From: Haloplasma contractile
Lineage (GTDB): Bacteria; Bacillota_I; Bacilli_A; Haloplasmatales; Haloplasmataceae
Length of the DNA stretch: 64,000 nt
Direction of reading: 5' to 3'
Assembly (NCBI GenBank): GCA_016841945.1
Contig: JAENYC010000008.1
Location: 1 to 64,000 of the forward strand
The translations under genes and the position numbers were made by a program. How positions within the stretch are numbered: position 1 is the first letter of the stretch; each line of letters starts with the position of its first letter. Below the pieces are notes generated by a model. The model was not told where the DNA came from. It searched no databases and was given only the letters and a program-made list of their open reading frames with translations. This document shows positions 9,713-21,226 of this stretch, in pieces.

Positions 9713-12700
9713 CTATTTAAAATAATTAACACCATTTTGAAATATATTTAAATTATTTTCTATTTCCATATTTTTATATAAACCATCTATCATCCGTTCT
9801 GAATGTCCCATTTTTCCAAATATTTTTCCACAAGAACTTAAAATACCTTCAATGGCATCCATCGAACCATTTGGATTATATCTTCCATCCATCGTAGGTA
9901 AACCATTATCATCAACATATTGAGTGGCTACCTGTCCATTTTCAAATAACTGCTTAACAACATCAGGATGTCCAACAAATTTTCCTTCTCCATGGGAAAT
10001 CGCAACGTGATTAGTATCATTCACTCTCATGTTCATAAGCCATGGTGATTTGTTCGATGTTATCCTTGTTCTAACAATTTTAGCGACATGGCGATTGATA
10101 TCATTCTTTACAAGGGTTGGAGAAAGTGGTGTTAATGCTTGTATCTTCCCATTCGGTAACAAACCTGATTTTATTAAGGCTTGAAATCCATTACATATCC
10201 CAAGAATTAGTCCATCACGAGATAAAAATTGTTCAATGGCTTCTTTAATCCTTTGATTCTTTAATATCGCGGTGATGAATTTTCCAGAACCATCCGGTTC
10301 GTCCCCAGCACTAAATCCACCTGATAACATAATAATATGTGACTTTTCAATTTCTCTTTTCATGGCTTTAATTGATGCATGAATCATTTCTTGATTCAAA
10401 TTCTTAAAAACAAATGGCTTTGTTTTAGCACCTGCTTTTTGGAATACTTTTTCGGTTTCATATTCGCAGTTTGTCCCCGGAAATATCGGCATAAAAACAG
10501 TTGGTTTGATATTTAACCCACTTGTATGAATATGGGGTGAAGAAAAGACGGTTTGATTCACTTCATGATTGTTAGAAATTGTATCGGTTGGATAAATGGT
10601 TTTAAATGTCGATTGATAACAATCAATCGCTTCATCAATGTTTATCACTGTATCATTTATTTTAATGTCACCCTGTGTTGTTTGACCTAGAAGAACCGCA
10701 TCACTATCATTTAGCATCTCACAACTTTCAACCATAATTGCGCCGTATTTTGGTGTAAATAAATGGGTATTTGTCTTTATATCAACACCAATTTTATTTC
10801 CAAAAGTCATCTTCGCAATCGCCTCTCCTATTCCTCCTGATTTTAAAGCGAAAGCTGAAACAATTTTTTTATTTTTAATCAATTGATAAATAGATGCATA
10901 ATGGGCTTTTAATTGTTTTATATTTGGAAGCTGTAAATGATTTTTCTCGACATCAAATAAATAGATATAATGATTGGCTTTCTTAAAGGCTTGAGAGATG
11001 ATATTTTCACTATCCTCTGTTGCTATCGCAAATGAAATGAGGGTTGGGGGGACATGTAAATCATGAAAACTTCCACTCATACTATCCTTACCACCAATAC
11101 TTGGGAGAGAAAAAGCATCTTGCGCGTAATAGGCTCCTAGTAAAGCAGAAAATGGTAAGCCCCAATCATTAGGGTCCTTCCCTAATCTCTTAAAATACTC
11201 TTGAAATGAAAAGCGAATACTTTGATAATTGCCTCCAACCGATACAACTCTAGCGATTGATTCAATCACAGCATATAATGCACCGTGAAATGGTGACCAA
11301 CTAGAAATCTTTGGGTCAAAACCATAACTCATAATACTACAAGTGGTGGTATCACCATTTATAACGGGTATTTTTTGAACAGAGGTGTCTGCTTCTGTCA
11401 ATTGATACTTTCCACCAAAGGGTAATACTACAGTGGTAGCGCCAACTGTTGAATCAAACATCTCAACAAGTCCCTTTTGGCTGGCTATATTCATTTCTTT
11501 TAAGTTATTTAAAAACTGTGCTTTTAAATTAGGTCCTTGAATCGTTTGATGAAATGGATGTTTATCATTTATTATTTTTGATACATTGACTTCTCTTTCA
11601 TTTTTAACACCATTGGTATTTAAAAAATCACGACTCATATTGACAATGACTGTATCCTTATAAGTCATCTTTAAGCGATTATCATCTGTCACCACCGCTA
11701 CGACCTTTGCTTCTAAGTTTTCCTCTTCTGCTTGTTTGATACAAGCAACAAGATCATCTTTACGAACTACAACCGCCATGCGGTCTTGAGATTCAGAAAT
11801 TGCGAGTTCTAATGGATTTAGTCCCAGATACTTCACTTTTATTTTATCTAATTTAATACAAACACCTGGTGCTAATTCACCTATTGCAACCGCAACACCA
11901 CCTGCCCCAAAATCATTACATTTTTTAATCAATGAGGTCACAGATGGCTTTCTAAATAGTCTTTGAATCTTCCGTTCAGTCGGTGCATTTCCCTTTTGTA
12001 CTTCTTGTGAAGCGACTTCAATAGAGTTTTGATCATGGATTTTACTAGACCCCGTCGCGCCCCCTATTCCATCGCGTCCTGTTCTTCCACCAACTAAAAT
12101 GATGACATCACCTTTTATTGGTTTTTCTCTTTTCACCTGTTTGTATGGTACTGCCCCAACAACAGCTCCGACTTCCATGCGTTTGGCTTTGTAGTTATCA
12201 TGATATATCTCTCGAACAAAGGTTGTCGGTAAACCGATTTGATTCCCATAAGAACTATAACCATGGGCTGCTTGTTTAGAAATCAGTTTTTGTGGTAATT
12301 TACCTTCTAACGTATGTTCAACTGGTTCTAAAATATTGCCTGCCCCAGTAATGCGCATGGCTTGATAAACATAGGCTCTTCCAGAAAGCGGGTCTCTAAT
12401 TGCCCCACCAATACAAGTTGAAGCGCCACCAAAAGGTTCTATTTCTGTTGGATGATTATGGGTTTCATTTTTAAACATCAAGAGCCATTTTTCTTCTCTT
12501 TCATTGACTTTCACATCGATATATAAACTACAAGCATTATTTTCATCGGATACTTCTAAATCTTTTAATAAACCCATCCTCCTTAGTTTCTTTCCATAAA
12601 TGGTTGCTAAATCCATCAAGGTAATGGGTTTATCCTGTCCTAAATCTTTTTTCGTCTTTAAATAATCATTAAAGACTTGATTCACAAATTGCCCAAATTC

Positions 12701-13405
12701 ATCATTTGAAAAAGTAATATCTTTTAATATTGTTTCAAAGGTCGTATGCCTACAATGGTCAGACCAATAGGTATCAAGTACAAATAATTCACATTCAGTT
12801 GGATTTCTCTTTTCCTCTTCCTTAAAATAGGTTTGAATGAATAATAAATCATCAATTGACATTGCCAATCTTTTTTTCTCTAAGAAATCTAATAATTCTT
12901 CTTTAGTATAATCTATAAAACATTCATCTTGATGAAGGGGTTTAACCTGAACATCATCATCTATAAAAAGGGGTTGTTGTAGGTCCTTTTCCCTTTTTTC
13001 TATCGGATTAATTAAATACTTTTTAATTTTATCCAAATCAACGTCTTCAAAAAATAAAATCAGTGTCCCTGTTTTTACCATGACTTCTTCATTATCAATT
13101 AATAATTTTATGCATTGTTCAGCAGATGCTTGACGTATATCATATTGACCGGGTAATGATTCTATCGCTAAGTAATGCTTGGGTAAATCAATATCTTCAT
13201 ACACAATATCTGTGACCCTATCTGATAACACTTCATCTTTTACAAGTTTGAACTCATCCCTTGTTACATGAAAGATGTCATATATATTTAATAAACGTAT
13301 GTGACTTAATTTAAGTTTAAGGTTATCATTTAATTCGTTCAATAATGCATCTTTTTCTGTTTGAAAATTTTCTCTCTTTTCTACATACAAGCGAAAATTA
13401 GGCAT
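9713..13405 (-). CDS. purL: Phosphoribosylformylglycinamidine synthase, single-chain clade II form
   Basis: This enzyme converts FGAR to FGAM using glutamine. At 1230 residues it fuses the synthetase with a C-terminal glutaminase, so separate purS and purQ are not needed. Visible parts are an N-terminal PurS-like region, TYWSDHCRHTTF near residue 210, NETHNHPTEIEPFGGAST near 310, and the glutaminase triad region FPGTNCEYE, GICNGFQAL (nucleophile Cys) and SHGEGKF (His). The layout matches the clade II enzyme known from clostridia and streptococci rather than the Bacillus three-gene form. It overlaps purK by 8 bases. Confidence 0.97.
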   Translation of the reverse strand: MPNFRLYVEKRENFQTEKDALLNELNDNLKLKLSHIRLLNIYDIFHVTRDEFKLVKDEVLSDRVTDIVYEDIDLPKHYLAIESLPGQYDIRQASAEQCIKLLIDNEEVMVKTGTLILFFEDVDLDKIKKYLINPIEKREKDLQQPLFIDDDVQVKPLHQDECFIDYTKEELLDFLEKKRLAMSIDDLLFIQTYFKEEEKRNPTECELFVLDTYWSDHCRHTTFETILKDITFSNDEFGQFVNQVFNDYLKTKKDLGQDKPITLMDLATIYGKKLRRMGLLKDLEVSDENNACSLYIDVKVNEREEKWLLMFKNETHNHPTEIEPFGGASTCIGGAIRDPLSGRAYVYQAMRITGAGNILEPVEHTLEGKLPQKLISKQAAHGYSSYGNQIGLPTTFVREIYHDNYKAKRMEVGAVVGAVPYKQVKREKPIKGDVIILVGGRTGRDGIGGATGSSKIHDQNSIEVASQEVQKGNAPTERKIQRLFRKPSVTSLIKKCNDFGAGGVAVAIGELAPGVCIKLDKIKVKYLGLNPLELAISESQDRMAVVVRKDDLVACIKQAEEENLEAKVVAVVTDDNRLKMTYKDTVIVNMSRDFLNTNGVKNEREVNVSKIINDKHPFHQTIQGPNLKAQFLNNLKEMNIASQKGLVEMFDSTVGATTVVLPFGGKYQLTEADTSVQKIPVINGDTTTCSIMSYGFDPKISSWSPFHGALYAVIESIARVVSVGGNYQSIRFSFQEYFKRLGKDPNDWGLPFSALLGAYYAQDAFSLPSIGGKDSMSGSFHDLHVPPTLISFAIATEDSENIISQAFKKANHYIYLFDVEKNHLQLPNIKQLKAHYASIYQLIKNKKIVSAFALKSGGIGEAIAKMTFGNKIGVDIKTNTHLFTPKYGAIMVESCEMLNDSDAVLLGQTTQGDIKINDTVINIDEAIDCYQSTFKTIYPTDTISNNHEVNQTVFSSPHIHTSGLNIKPTVFMPIFPGTNCEYETEKVFQKAGAKTKPFVFKNLNQEMIHASIKAMKREIEKSHIIMLSGGFSAGDEPDGSGKFITAILKNQRIKEAIEQFLSRDGLILGICNGFQALIKSGLLPNGKIQALTPLSPTLVKNDINRHVAKIVRTRITSNKSPWLMNMRVNDTNHVAISHGEGKFVGHPDVVKQLFENGQVATQYVDDNGLPTMDGRYNPNGSMDAIEGILSSCGKIFGKMGHSERMIDGLYKNMEIENNLNIFQNGVNYFK

Positions 13406-14513
13406 TTATATCCTCCCTCATAAGTATGTTAACTTGATTAATTAAACGCGTTTGATCGTCTCCAATAAATGTCACATGTCCCATTTTTCGATTTTCTTTG
13501 ATTTGTGCTTTTCCGTATAGATGTAATTTACAATTGTCTTCCTTTAGAAACATTGGTATTCTTGGGATATCCTGCCCTAAAATATTTACCATTACCGCTT
13601 TTTGCGTTAAATTTGTATTTCCTAGTTTTAAACCACAAATAGCTCTGATATGTTGTTCAAATTGAGACGTTTCACAGGCATCAATTGAATAATGACCTGA
13701 ATTATGAACCCGAGGTGCAATCTCATTGATTAAGATGTCATCATTTTCTAAAAGAAACATTTCAATGGCAACGGTTCCGACAAAGTCAAATTTCCTTATA
13801 AAAGAAATGGCCAATTTTCTCGCTTTTTCTTCTACTTGATGACGAATTCTTGCCGGTACAATCGTTTGAGATAAGATATTATTCACATGAATATTTTCTG
13901 AAATCGGAAAACAATCGATTTCACCCTTTGTTGAACGCACAACAATGGCAGATATTTCTTTCTTAAAATGAATGTATTTTTCTAATATACATTGTCTTTT
14001 AATTAATTCATCAGTCTTCTCTAAATCATCTTCGGTCTTTAAAACAACTTGTCCTTTTCCATCATATCCACCTGTTGTACTTTTTAAGACACAGGGATAT
14101 CCTAATTGTTTGATGGCATTTAGTAGTTGTACTTTATCTTTCACAATGCAGAAATCAACGGTTTTAAATCCTTTTTCATTAATCGTTCTTTTTTCTAACT
14201 TTCTATTTTGAGAAATCATAAGTGGTTTATAACCTTGTGGAATCATTGCTTTTTCTTGTAACACATGCACAACATGATGGGGAATATTTTCAAATTCATA
14301 AGTGATGACAGCGGATATTTCTGATAATTGTTTTAAACCTAATTCATCATCAAATGCGGTATTGATTTCATAATCAGCCACTTGGGCACAAGGGCCGTTT
14401 TTATTAGGATCTAAAACTGCAATTTGATACCCCATTTGTTTAGCAGCAATCGCAAGCATTCGACCTAATTGCCCTCCACCTATGATTCCAATTGTTTGAC
14501 TAGGTAAGATCAC
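13398..14513 (-). CDS. purK: N5-carboxyaminoimidazole ribonucleotide synthase
   Basis: PurK carboxylates AIR at N5 using ATP and bicarbonate. The N-terminal [17 protein letters not shown] and the ATP-grasp segments [17 protein letters not shown] (about residues 139-155) and [17 protein letters not shown] are typical. It is 371 residues long and overlaps purE by 14 bases. Its pairing with PurE shows the two-step bacterial route from AIR to CAIR. Confidence 0.97.
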   Translation of the reverse strand: MILPSQTIGIIGGGQLGRMLAIAAKQMGYQIAVLDPNKNGPCAQVADYEINTAFDDELGLKQLSEISAVITYEFENIPHHVVHVLQEKAMIPQGYKPLMISQNRKLEKRTINEKGFKTVDFCIVKDKVQLLNAIKQLGYPCVLKSTTGGYDGKGQVVLKTEDDLEKTDELIKRQCILEKYIHFKKEISAIVVRSTKGEIDCFPISENIHVNNILSQTIVPARIRHQVEEKARKLAISFIRKFDFVGTVAIEMFLLENDDILINEIAPRVHNSGHYSIDACETSQFEQHIRAICGLKLGNTNLTQKAVMVNILGQDIPRIPMFLKEDNCKLHLYGKAQIKENRKMGHVTFIGDDQTRLINQVNILMREDINA

Positions 14514-14973
14514 TTTTTAACACCTTATCCTTCATATTCTCTTTATAATTAACTAATTTATCTCTCAATGAGTCATCCCTTATACTTAGAATTTCAATCG
14601 CAAGTAAACCGGCATTAACTGCACCGTGTGTGCCGATGGCAACCGTTGCAACGGGTACCCCTCGTGGCATCTGCACAATGGATAATAGTGAATCAACACC
14701 ATTTAATGCCTTCGATTGAATGGGCACACCAATGACGGGTACCGTCGTTAATGAAGCTAACATACCAGGAAGATGTGCAGCACCACCAGCTCCGGCGATT
14801 ATGACTTTAATCCCTCTTTCATAAGCTGTTTGACCATATTCATAGAGTAGTTCTGGTGTTCGATGTGCCGATACAACTTTCATTTCAAAAGGGACGCCAA
14901 ATTCTGTTAATACCTCCTTTGTCTTTTCCATAGTTGATAAATCAGATGTACTTCCCATCACAATTCCAATCAT
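14500..14973 (-). CDS. purE: N5-CAIR mutase (class I PurE)
   Basis: PurE moves the carboxyl group of N5-CAIR to C4, giving CAIR. Class I features are [15 protein letters not shown] at the N terminus, [15 protein letters not shown] near residues 38-52 and [12 protein letters not shown] near 67-79. The length, 157 residues, is normal. It is the first gene of the pur operon and lies directly after a guanine riboswitch and its terminator; a GGAGGAAG-type site precedes the ATG. Confidence 0.97.
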   Translation of the reverse strand: MIGIVMGSTSDLSTMEKTKEVLTEFGVPFEMKVVSAHRTPELLYEYGQTAYERGIKVIIAGAGGAAHLPGMLASLTTVPVIGVPIQSKALNGVDSLLSIVQMPRGVPVATVAIGTHGAVNAGLLAIEILSIRDDSLRDKLVNYKENMKDKVLKSDLT

Positions 14974-14984
14974 TTTACTTCCTC

Positions 14985-15028
14985 CTTACAAAAATAAAAT
15001 AGCGCAAACTTCTAAAGAAGTTTACGCA
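14985..15028 (-). terminator. Riboswitch-controlled terminator before purE
   Basis: On the minus strand GCGTAAACTTC, a TTTA loop and GAAGTTTGCGC form an 11-bp stem (one mismatch-free arm pair apart from a G-T) followed by TATTTTATTTTTG. The 5' arm contains AAACTTCT, exactly complementary to AGAAGTTT in the 3' strand of the aptamer P1 helix. This gives a standard antiterminator/terminator switch: guanine-bound aptamer keeps P1 closed and lets the terminator form. Confidence 0.88.
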
Positions 15029-15049
15029 AAACACAATGCTTAAAAACTT

Positions 15050-15120
15050 CTCATAGTCTGCCAGTTTACGGTTAGCAGGTAGAGACTTTCGGACCATATT
15101 TCCGATATTATATGAGAACT
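15050..15120 (-). promoter_or_regulatory. Guanine-class purine riboswitch before purE
   Basis: The minus strand shows a purine aptamer. P1 pairs TTCTCATA with TATGAGAA. P2 is CGGA/TCCG around an AATATGG loop. Then comes the conserved joining segment GTCTCTACC, P3 with a CCGTAAA loop, and GACTATG at the 3' junction. The C in GAC is the ligand-pairing position; C means guanine (U would mean adenine). It begins just after the guaB stop at 15123, so it is an internal switch between guaB and purE. High guanine or hypoxanthine should stop pur transcription. Confidence 0.92.
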
Positions 15121-15122
15121 TA

Positions 15123-18145
<3,023 letters not shown>

Positions 18146-18175
18146 TATATTCTCCTTATCTATAAAGAATTTAAA

Positions 18176-18206
18176 TATAAAAAGAGCATTCAATCGAACG
18201 CTCTAT
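18176..18206 (-). terminator. Riboswitch-controlled terminator before guaA
   Basis: On the minus strand GAGCGTTC, loop GATT, then GAATGCTC followed by TTTTTAT form a compact intrinsic terminator (18184-18203 stem). A second small hairpin, TATGAC/GTCATA around a T run, sits between it and the aptamer and overlaps the P1 3' strand, so it may be the alternative structure. Confidence 0.8.
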
Positions 18207-18230
18207 TATACAAATATGACAAAAAAAGTC

Positions 18231-18305
18231 ATACTCGTAGTCCTAAAATTTACGGTCTTAGGGTAGAGACTTTCGATCCTTATCATCGAAGATATACGAA
18301 TACTC
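18231..18305 (-). promoter_or_regulatory. Guanine-class purine riboswitch before guaA
   Basis: Minus-strand aptamer: P1 AGTATTCGTA with TACGAGTAT (one G-U pair), P2 CGAT/ATCG around GATAAGG, the conserved GTCTCTACC, P3 CCTAA/TTAGG with an ACCGTAAA loop, then GGACTACG. The C in GAC again marks guanine specificity. It lies between a good promoter and the guaA ribosome binding site. Confidence 0.92.
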
Positions 18306-18309
18306 TTTT

Positions 18310-18338
18310 ATTCTACAAAATAATATCTCTTTTTTCAA
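18310..18338 (-). promoter_or_regulatory. Promoter of the guaAB-pur block
   Basis: Minus-strand TTGAAA (18338-18333), 17-base spacer and TAGAAT (18315-18310), a few bases upstream of the aptamer. No comparably good promoter was seen between guaB and purE, so this may drive the whole block. Confidence 0.6.
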
Positions 18339-18427
18339 CATAATAACGCTTTTATTTTAAAATTCTTAACTGAATAGAGAAAATATATAATAGATAAAAT
18401 TATAATTGCCATGTATATCATAATGTT

Positions 18428-18456
18428 TTGACAATATATCATATATGATATATAAT
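18428..18456 (+). promoter_or_regulatory. Consensus promoter with palindromic operator for the HigBA-like genes
   Basis: TTGACA (18428-18433), exactly 17 bases, TATAAT (18451-18456). The spacer and first -10 bases form a perfect 20-bp palindrome, ATATATCATATATGATATAT (18434-18453). Such sites are where toxin-antitoxin complexes repress their own promoters; here the XRE protein encoded just downstream is the likely binder. Confidence 0.8.
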
Positions 18457-18475
18457 GATACGGAAGGAATTGGTT

Positions 18476-18628
18476 ATGAGTTGGGATATACAATTTTACG
18501 AAACTAAAAATGGAAAATGTCCAGTGGAAATGTTTATAAATTCTATAAAATCGAATAAAATTCCTGAAAAAATAAAATACAAAGCTTTAAAGTATAAAGA
18601 AGATTATGAGAGGAGATATTCTTTATGA
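18476..18628 (+). pseudogene. HigB-type (gp49-like, RelE-superfamily) toxin with internal deletion
   Basis: This 50-codon frame starts MSWDIQFYETKNGKCPVEMF, the usual start of gp49-like HigB toxins. It then jumps to KYKEDYERRYSL, the usual C-terminal end, after about 30 residues. Full-length members are about 110-120 residues (family memory), so roughly the middle half, holding the ribosome-dependent RNase core, is gone. Start and stop are intact and the reading frame is kept; the stop overlaps the following antitoxin ATG (ATGA). It is therefore probably non-toxic but may still pass ribosomes to the antitoxin gene. Confidence 0.7.
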
Positions 18629-18897
18629 ATTTTAAAGAACTGAAAAAGAATATATTTGATTCTAATAATAAAGTTAAAGAAGAATATGATAGTTTATACT
18701 TAGAATATGAAATTATCAAACAATTAATAGAGATAAGAATAAAAAAGAATATCACTCAAAAAGAACTAGCTAAAATGATTGGTACTAAACAATCTAATAT
18801 AAGTCGAATCGAAACTGGAAAATCATTACCTTCCTTATCTATTTTATATAAAATGGCAAACGCTTTAAATAAAGAGATTAAAATAACAATTAAATAA
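18625..18897 (+). CDS. HigA-like XRE-family antitoxin / transcription regulator
   Basis: A 90-residue helix-turn-helix protein. The DNA-binding part is TQKELAKMIGTKQSNISRIE near residues 50-70, preceded by a charged N-terminal helix that in HigA proteins contacts the toxin. The ATG overlaps the toxin stop and follows AGGAGATATTCTTT. In a HigBA module it neutralises HigB and represses the operon; the palindrome in its promoter suits autoregulation. With the toxin gutted, it is probably an orphan antitoxin kept for regulation or for protection against related toxins. Confidence 0.85.
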   Translation: MNFKELKKNIFDSNNKVKEEYDSLYLEYEIIKQLIEIRIKKNITQKELAKMIGTKQSNISRIETGKSLPSLSILYKMANALNKEIKITIK

Positions 18898-18946
18898 AAT
18901 GTTCATAAAATTATTTATAAATTCATAAAATAACTAAGGTGATTTT

Positions 18947-19216
18947 ATGAATTTAAATACTTTTAAAAGCAAGATCAATAAAGATAATTCAATTAAAAAA
19001 TATTATAATGATTATGATTTTCAATACCAAATTATAAAGGAACTAATAAAGTTAAGAAATAGTTATCAAATGTCGATAGAAGATTTTGCAGAACTGTGTG
19101 AAATAGATGACAAACAGTTATATGAAATTGAGTTAGGAAAATCAATACCTTCTATTACAACCATACAAAACATTGTCAATCATACGAAATATAAAATACA
19201 GTTTAAAATTATATAA
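18947..19216 (+). CDS. Second XRE-like antitoxin paralogue
   Basis: An 89-residue protein clearly related to the preceding one: YDFQYQIIKELIKLRN aligns with YLEYEIIKQLIEIRI, and ELGKSIPSITTIQNI with ETGKSLPSLSILYKM. The helix-turn-helix is degenerate in its recognition helix (FAELCEIDDKQLYEIE). It has its own AAGGTGATTTT ribosome site, 49 bases after the first copy, and is followed by a terminator. It looks like a tandem duplicate that has diverged in DNA-binding specificity. No toxin gene lies between them. Confidence 0.75.
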   Translation: MNLNTFKSKINKDNSIKKYYNDYDFQYQIIKELIKLRNSYQMSIEDFAELCEIDDKQLYEIELGKSIPSITTIQNIVNHTKYKIQFKII

Positions 19217-19231
19217 ATCCTCTTTAATTAA

Positions 19232-19257
19232 AGAATCAATGACTGATTCTTTTTTTA
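19232..19257 (+). terminator. Terminator after the XRE gene pair
   Basis: AGAATCA (19232-19238) pairs with TGATTCT (19244-19250), followed directly by seven T residues. Confidence 0.88.
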
Positions 19258-19714
19258 TCGGGTAATCATGATACATTTTCAATTAAATGTTTAGCCCATT
19301 TCAAAACTTCTTCATTTTCTTCTATCACAAACACCTGTGCTAGATAAAGAATCCCTCGCAATATATCGTATTATAGCTTGATACTCTCCTACACGATTTA
19401 AAAATAATGATGTTTTTATTTTTGAAAATATCCAAAGATAATATGTTTACCTTCTTTATCTTTTAGATCATAACTATATTAATTATTTCTTATAATAGTC
19501 TTTCTAAATCAACCAAAAAGTAAGAATAGGTCACCTAAATTACCATCTTGATTTTTTAAATGTGTTTGAACTGTCAATAAACTTTAAATTATGAAAAGAA
19601 TCATTAATGCTGGTGATAAAGATAAAGAAATGATGGCAAAAGCTTGTAGGTTGCTTATTTAAATTAGATAGGATATAATACTTCTATATTCAAAGTATTT
19701 TAGGCGGTGTTAAT
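19258..19714. other. Gene-free stretch with decayed coding remnants
   Basis: No intact gene. On the minus strand, pieces such as RVGEYQAIIRYIARDSL and then, in another frame, VFVIEENEEVLKWAKHLIEN look like parts of one protein broken by a frameshift near 19340. I do not recognise the family. Short plus-strand frames near 19590-19660 are too small to support. Confidence 0.4.
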
Positions 19715-20497
19715 GTGGTTTATAAAATTGGTGAGATTTTGGGAGAATTCTTTGGTTTAGGTGATGAGAATTATCAGTTCAAGTATTTTAGCATTGAGCA
19801 TTTATTACCTATCCTAATCATGTTTCTCCTTATTTTTTTATTAGTAAAATATGGTAAGAAAGTTAAGAATTTTAAATATGAAGAAAGATTGCGCTATTAT
19901 ATCGCAGCATTTCTTATTTTTCTTCAGATGTCAGCCAATTGGCAAGATATTTATATCGGTACAGCCAATATACAAAGAGCACTTCCCTTTCAACTCTGTT
20001 CTATGGGAATGATATTATCAGGTTTCATGTTAATGATAAAAAGTCAATATCTCTTCGATATGTTGTACTTTTGGATTATTTGTGGCTCTATTAATGCCTT
20101 AATCACTCCTACTCCACTCGTTCACATCGATAGACCTGATTTAGGACCCATGAATTTTCGTTATTATCAGTTTTTTCTTGGTCATATAGGGATTGTGTTA
20201 GTCATCTTTTATATGATATTTGTATTAAACTATAAGGTAACTTTACGATCATTAAAAAGGTCGCTTATATGGCTTAATATCTTCGCAGCATTTGTTATTT
20301 TCGTAAATTTAAATCTTGGTTCAAATTATTTATTCCTAAATGGAAATGAAGAAGCAGCTTCAGCATTAGATTTTTTTCCACCATTTCCGTATAATTTAAT
20401 TGTATTTGAGTTTCTAGCGATTACAATCTTTTCTCTTGCTTATTTACCATGGTATTTAAAAAAGAGAAAAAGCTTAAGCATGCATAAAAATAAATAA
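19715..20497 (+). CDS. YwaF-like integral membrane protein (TIGR02206 type)
   Basis: A 260-residue protein with about seven membrane segments. The pattern HLLPILIMFLLIFLLVKYG, a QMSANWQDIYIG-type segment, LPFQLCSMGMILSGFMLM and a polar GPMNFRYYQFFLGHIGIVL resembles the YwaF/TIGR02206 family, whose function is unknown. The start is GTG at 19715, after a GGCGGTG site. It is a single-gene unit bounded by decayed DNA upstream and a bidirectional terminator downstream. Confidence 0.85.
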   Translation: MVYKIGEILGEFFGLGDENYQFKYFSIEHLLPILIMFLLIFLLVKYGKKVKNFKYEERLRYYIAAFLIFLQMSANWQDIYIGTANIQRALPFQLCSMGMILSGFMLMIKSQYLFDMLYFWIICGSINALITPTPLVHIDRPDLGPMNFRYYQFFLGHIGIVLVIFYMIFVLNYKVTLRSLKRSLIWLNIFAAFVIFVNLNLGSNYLFLNGNEEAASALDFFPPFPYNLIVFEFLAITIFSLAYLPWYLKKRKSLSMHKNK

Positions 20498-20501
20498 TAA
20501 A

Positions 20502-20535
20502 ATGAAAAAAGACAGCACTGTCTTTTTTTTCATTT
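20502..20535. terminator. Bidirectional terminator
   Basis: AAAAAAGACAG and CTGTCTTTTTTTT form a strong hairpin with A and T tails on both sides. It separates the convergent YwaF-like gene and the flavodoxin-like gene. Confidence 0.9.
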
Positions 20536-21226
20536 ATATTACATCTTTTTCATTTAAATAGTCATAAACAGCTTTCATTTTATTATCTTTATGTTTCAAA
20601 ATATTTTTTTTCATGACTCTTTTTAAGACTAAATGGTTAAGCAGTTTACCAAATATACCTTGAATTCTATACTTTTTCTCACTATTTATATCATTCACAA
20701 TTTTTTCACCTAATCGTTTTGCTTTTTTTATATACTTTGGATAATCATTAACATGATTCCAATCAACATTTACACCTAAGGTTCCGGTGATATATCCTTT
20801 TTTAAAGAAACCTCCAGAGATATTCGTGAGATTTTTAGCTACTTTTTTAGCACCAGCTGCACCTGCAGTTGAAATACCTATGATGTATTTATCTCCAAGT
20901 ATAGAGGTATAAACAGTATATAGACCTATTCTATCGATAAAATTTTTCATAATAGCGTTTGGTGCTAATCCGTATGAAGGAGAACCTAGTATAATCCCAT
21001 CTGATTCATATAATTTTTTTCTCAATGATTCTAAATCATCATTAATCATACATTTACCTTTTGATAAACAGTTAAAACAACCTTTACAATATTCTAACTT
21101 ATAATTGGGTAAATAAATCTCTTCTACTTCTGCTCCATATCTTTTAGCTTCTTCTAGCGCTTCTCTAACTAATGTAGCGGTATTCCCATTATAATTTGGA
21201 CTACTACTAATGCCTATTATCTTCAT
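20534..21226 (-). CDS. Flavodoxin-like NAD(P)H-dependent FMN reductase
   Basis: A 230-residue flavoprotein of the NADPH-dependent FMN reductase/flavodoxin-fold type. The N-terminal KIIGISSSPNYNGNTATLV is the FMN phosphate loop. CKGCFNCLSKGKC near residues 52-64 is the cysteine cluster seen in this subfamily, and GIILGSPSYGLAPNAIMKNF is the flavin isoalloxazine loop. The start at 21226 follows TAAGGAGGAGAAAA; a longer frame only runs through the previous gene. It overlaps the hydrolase gene by 20 bases and is last in the TetR-controlled operon. The substrate is not evident. Confidence 0.88.
   Translation of the reverse strand: MKIIGISSSPNYNGNTATLVREALEEAKRYGAEVEEIYLPNYKLEYCKGCFNCLSKGKCMINDDLESLRKKLYESDGIILGSPSYGLAPNAIMKNFIDRIGLYTVYTSILGDKYIIGISTAGAAGAKKVAKNLTNISGGFFKKGYITGTLGVNVDWNHVNDYPKYIKKAKRLGEKIVNDINSEKKYRIQGIFGKLLNHLVLKRVMKKNILKHKDNKMKAVYDYLNEKDVI

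Noticed and set aside
18146-18193. Longer guaA start at 18193
   Set aside because: It would start inside the riboswitch terminator and lacks a Shine-Dalgarno site; 18145 has a good one and matches family length.
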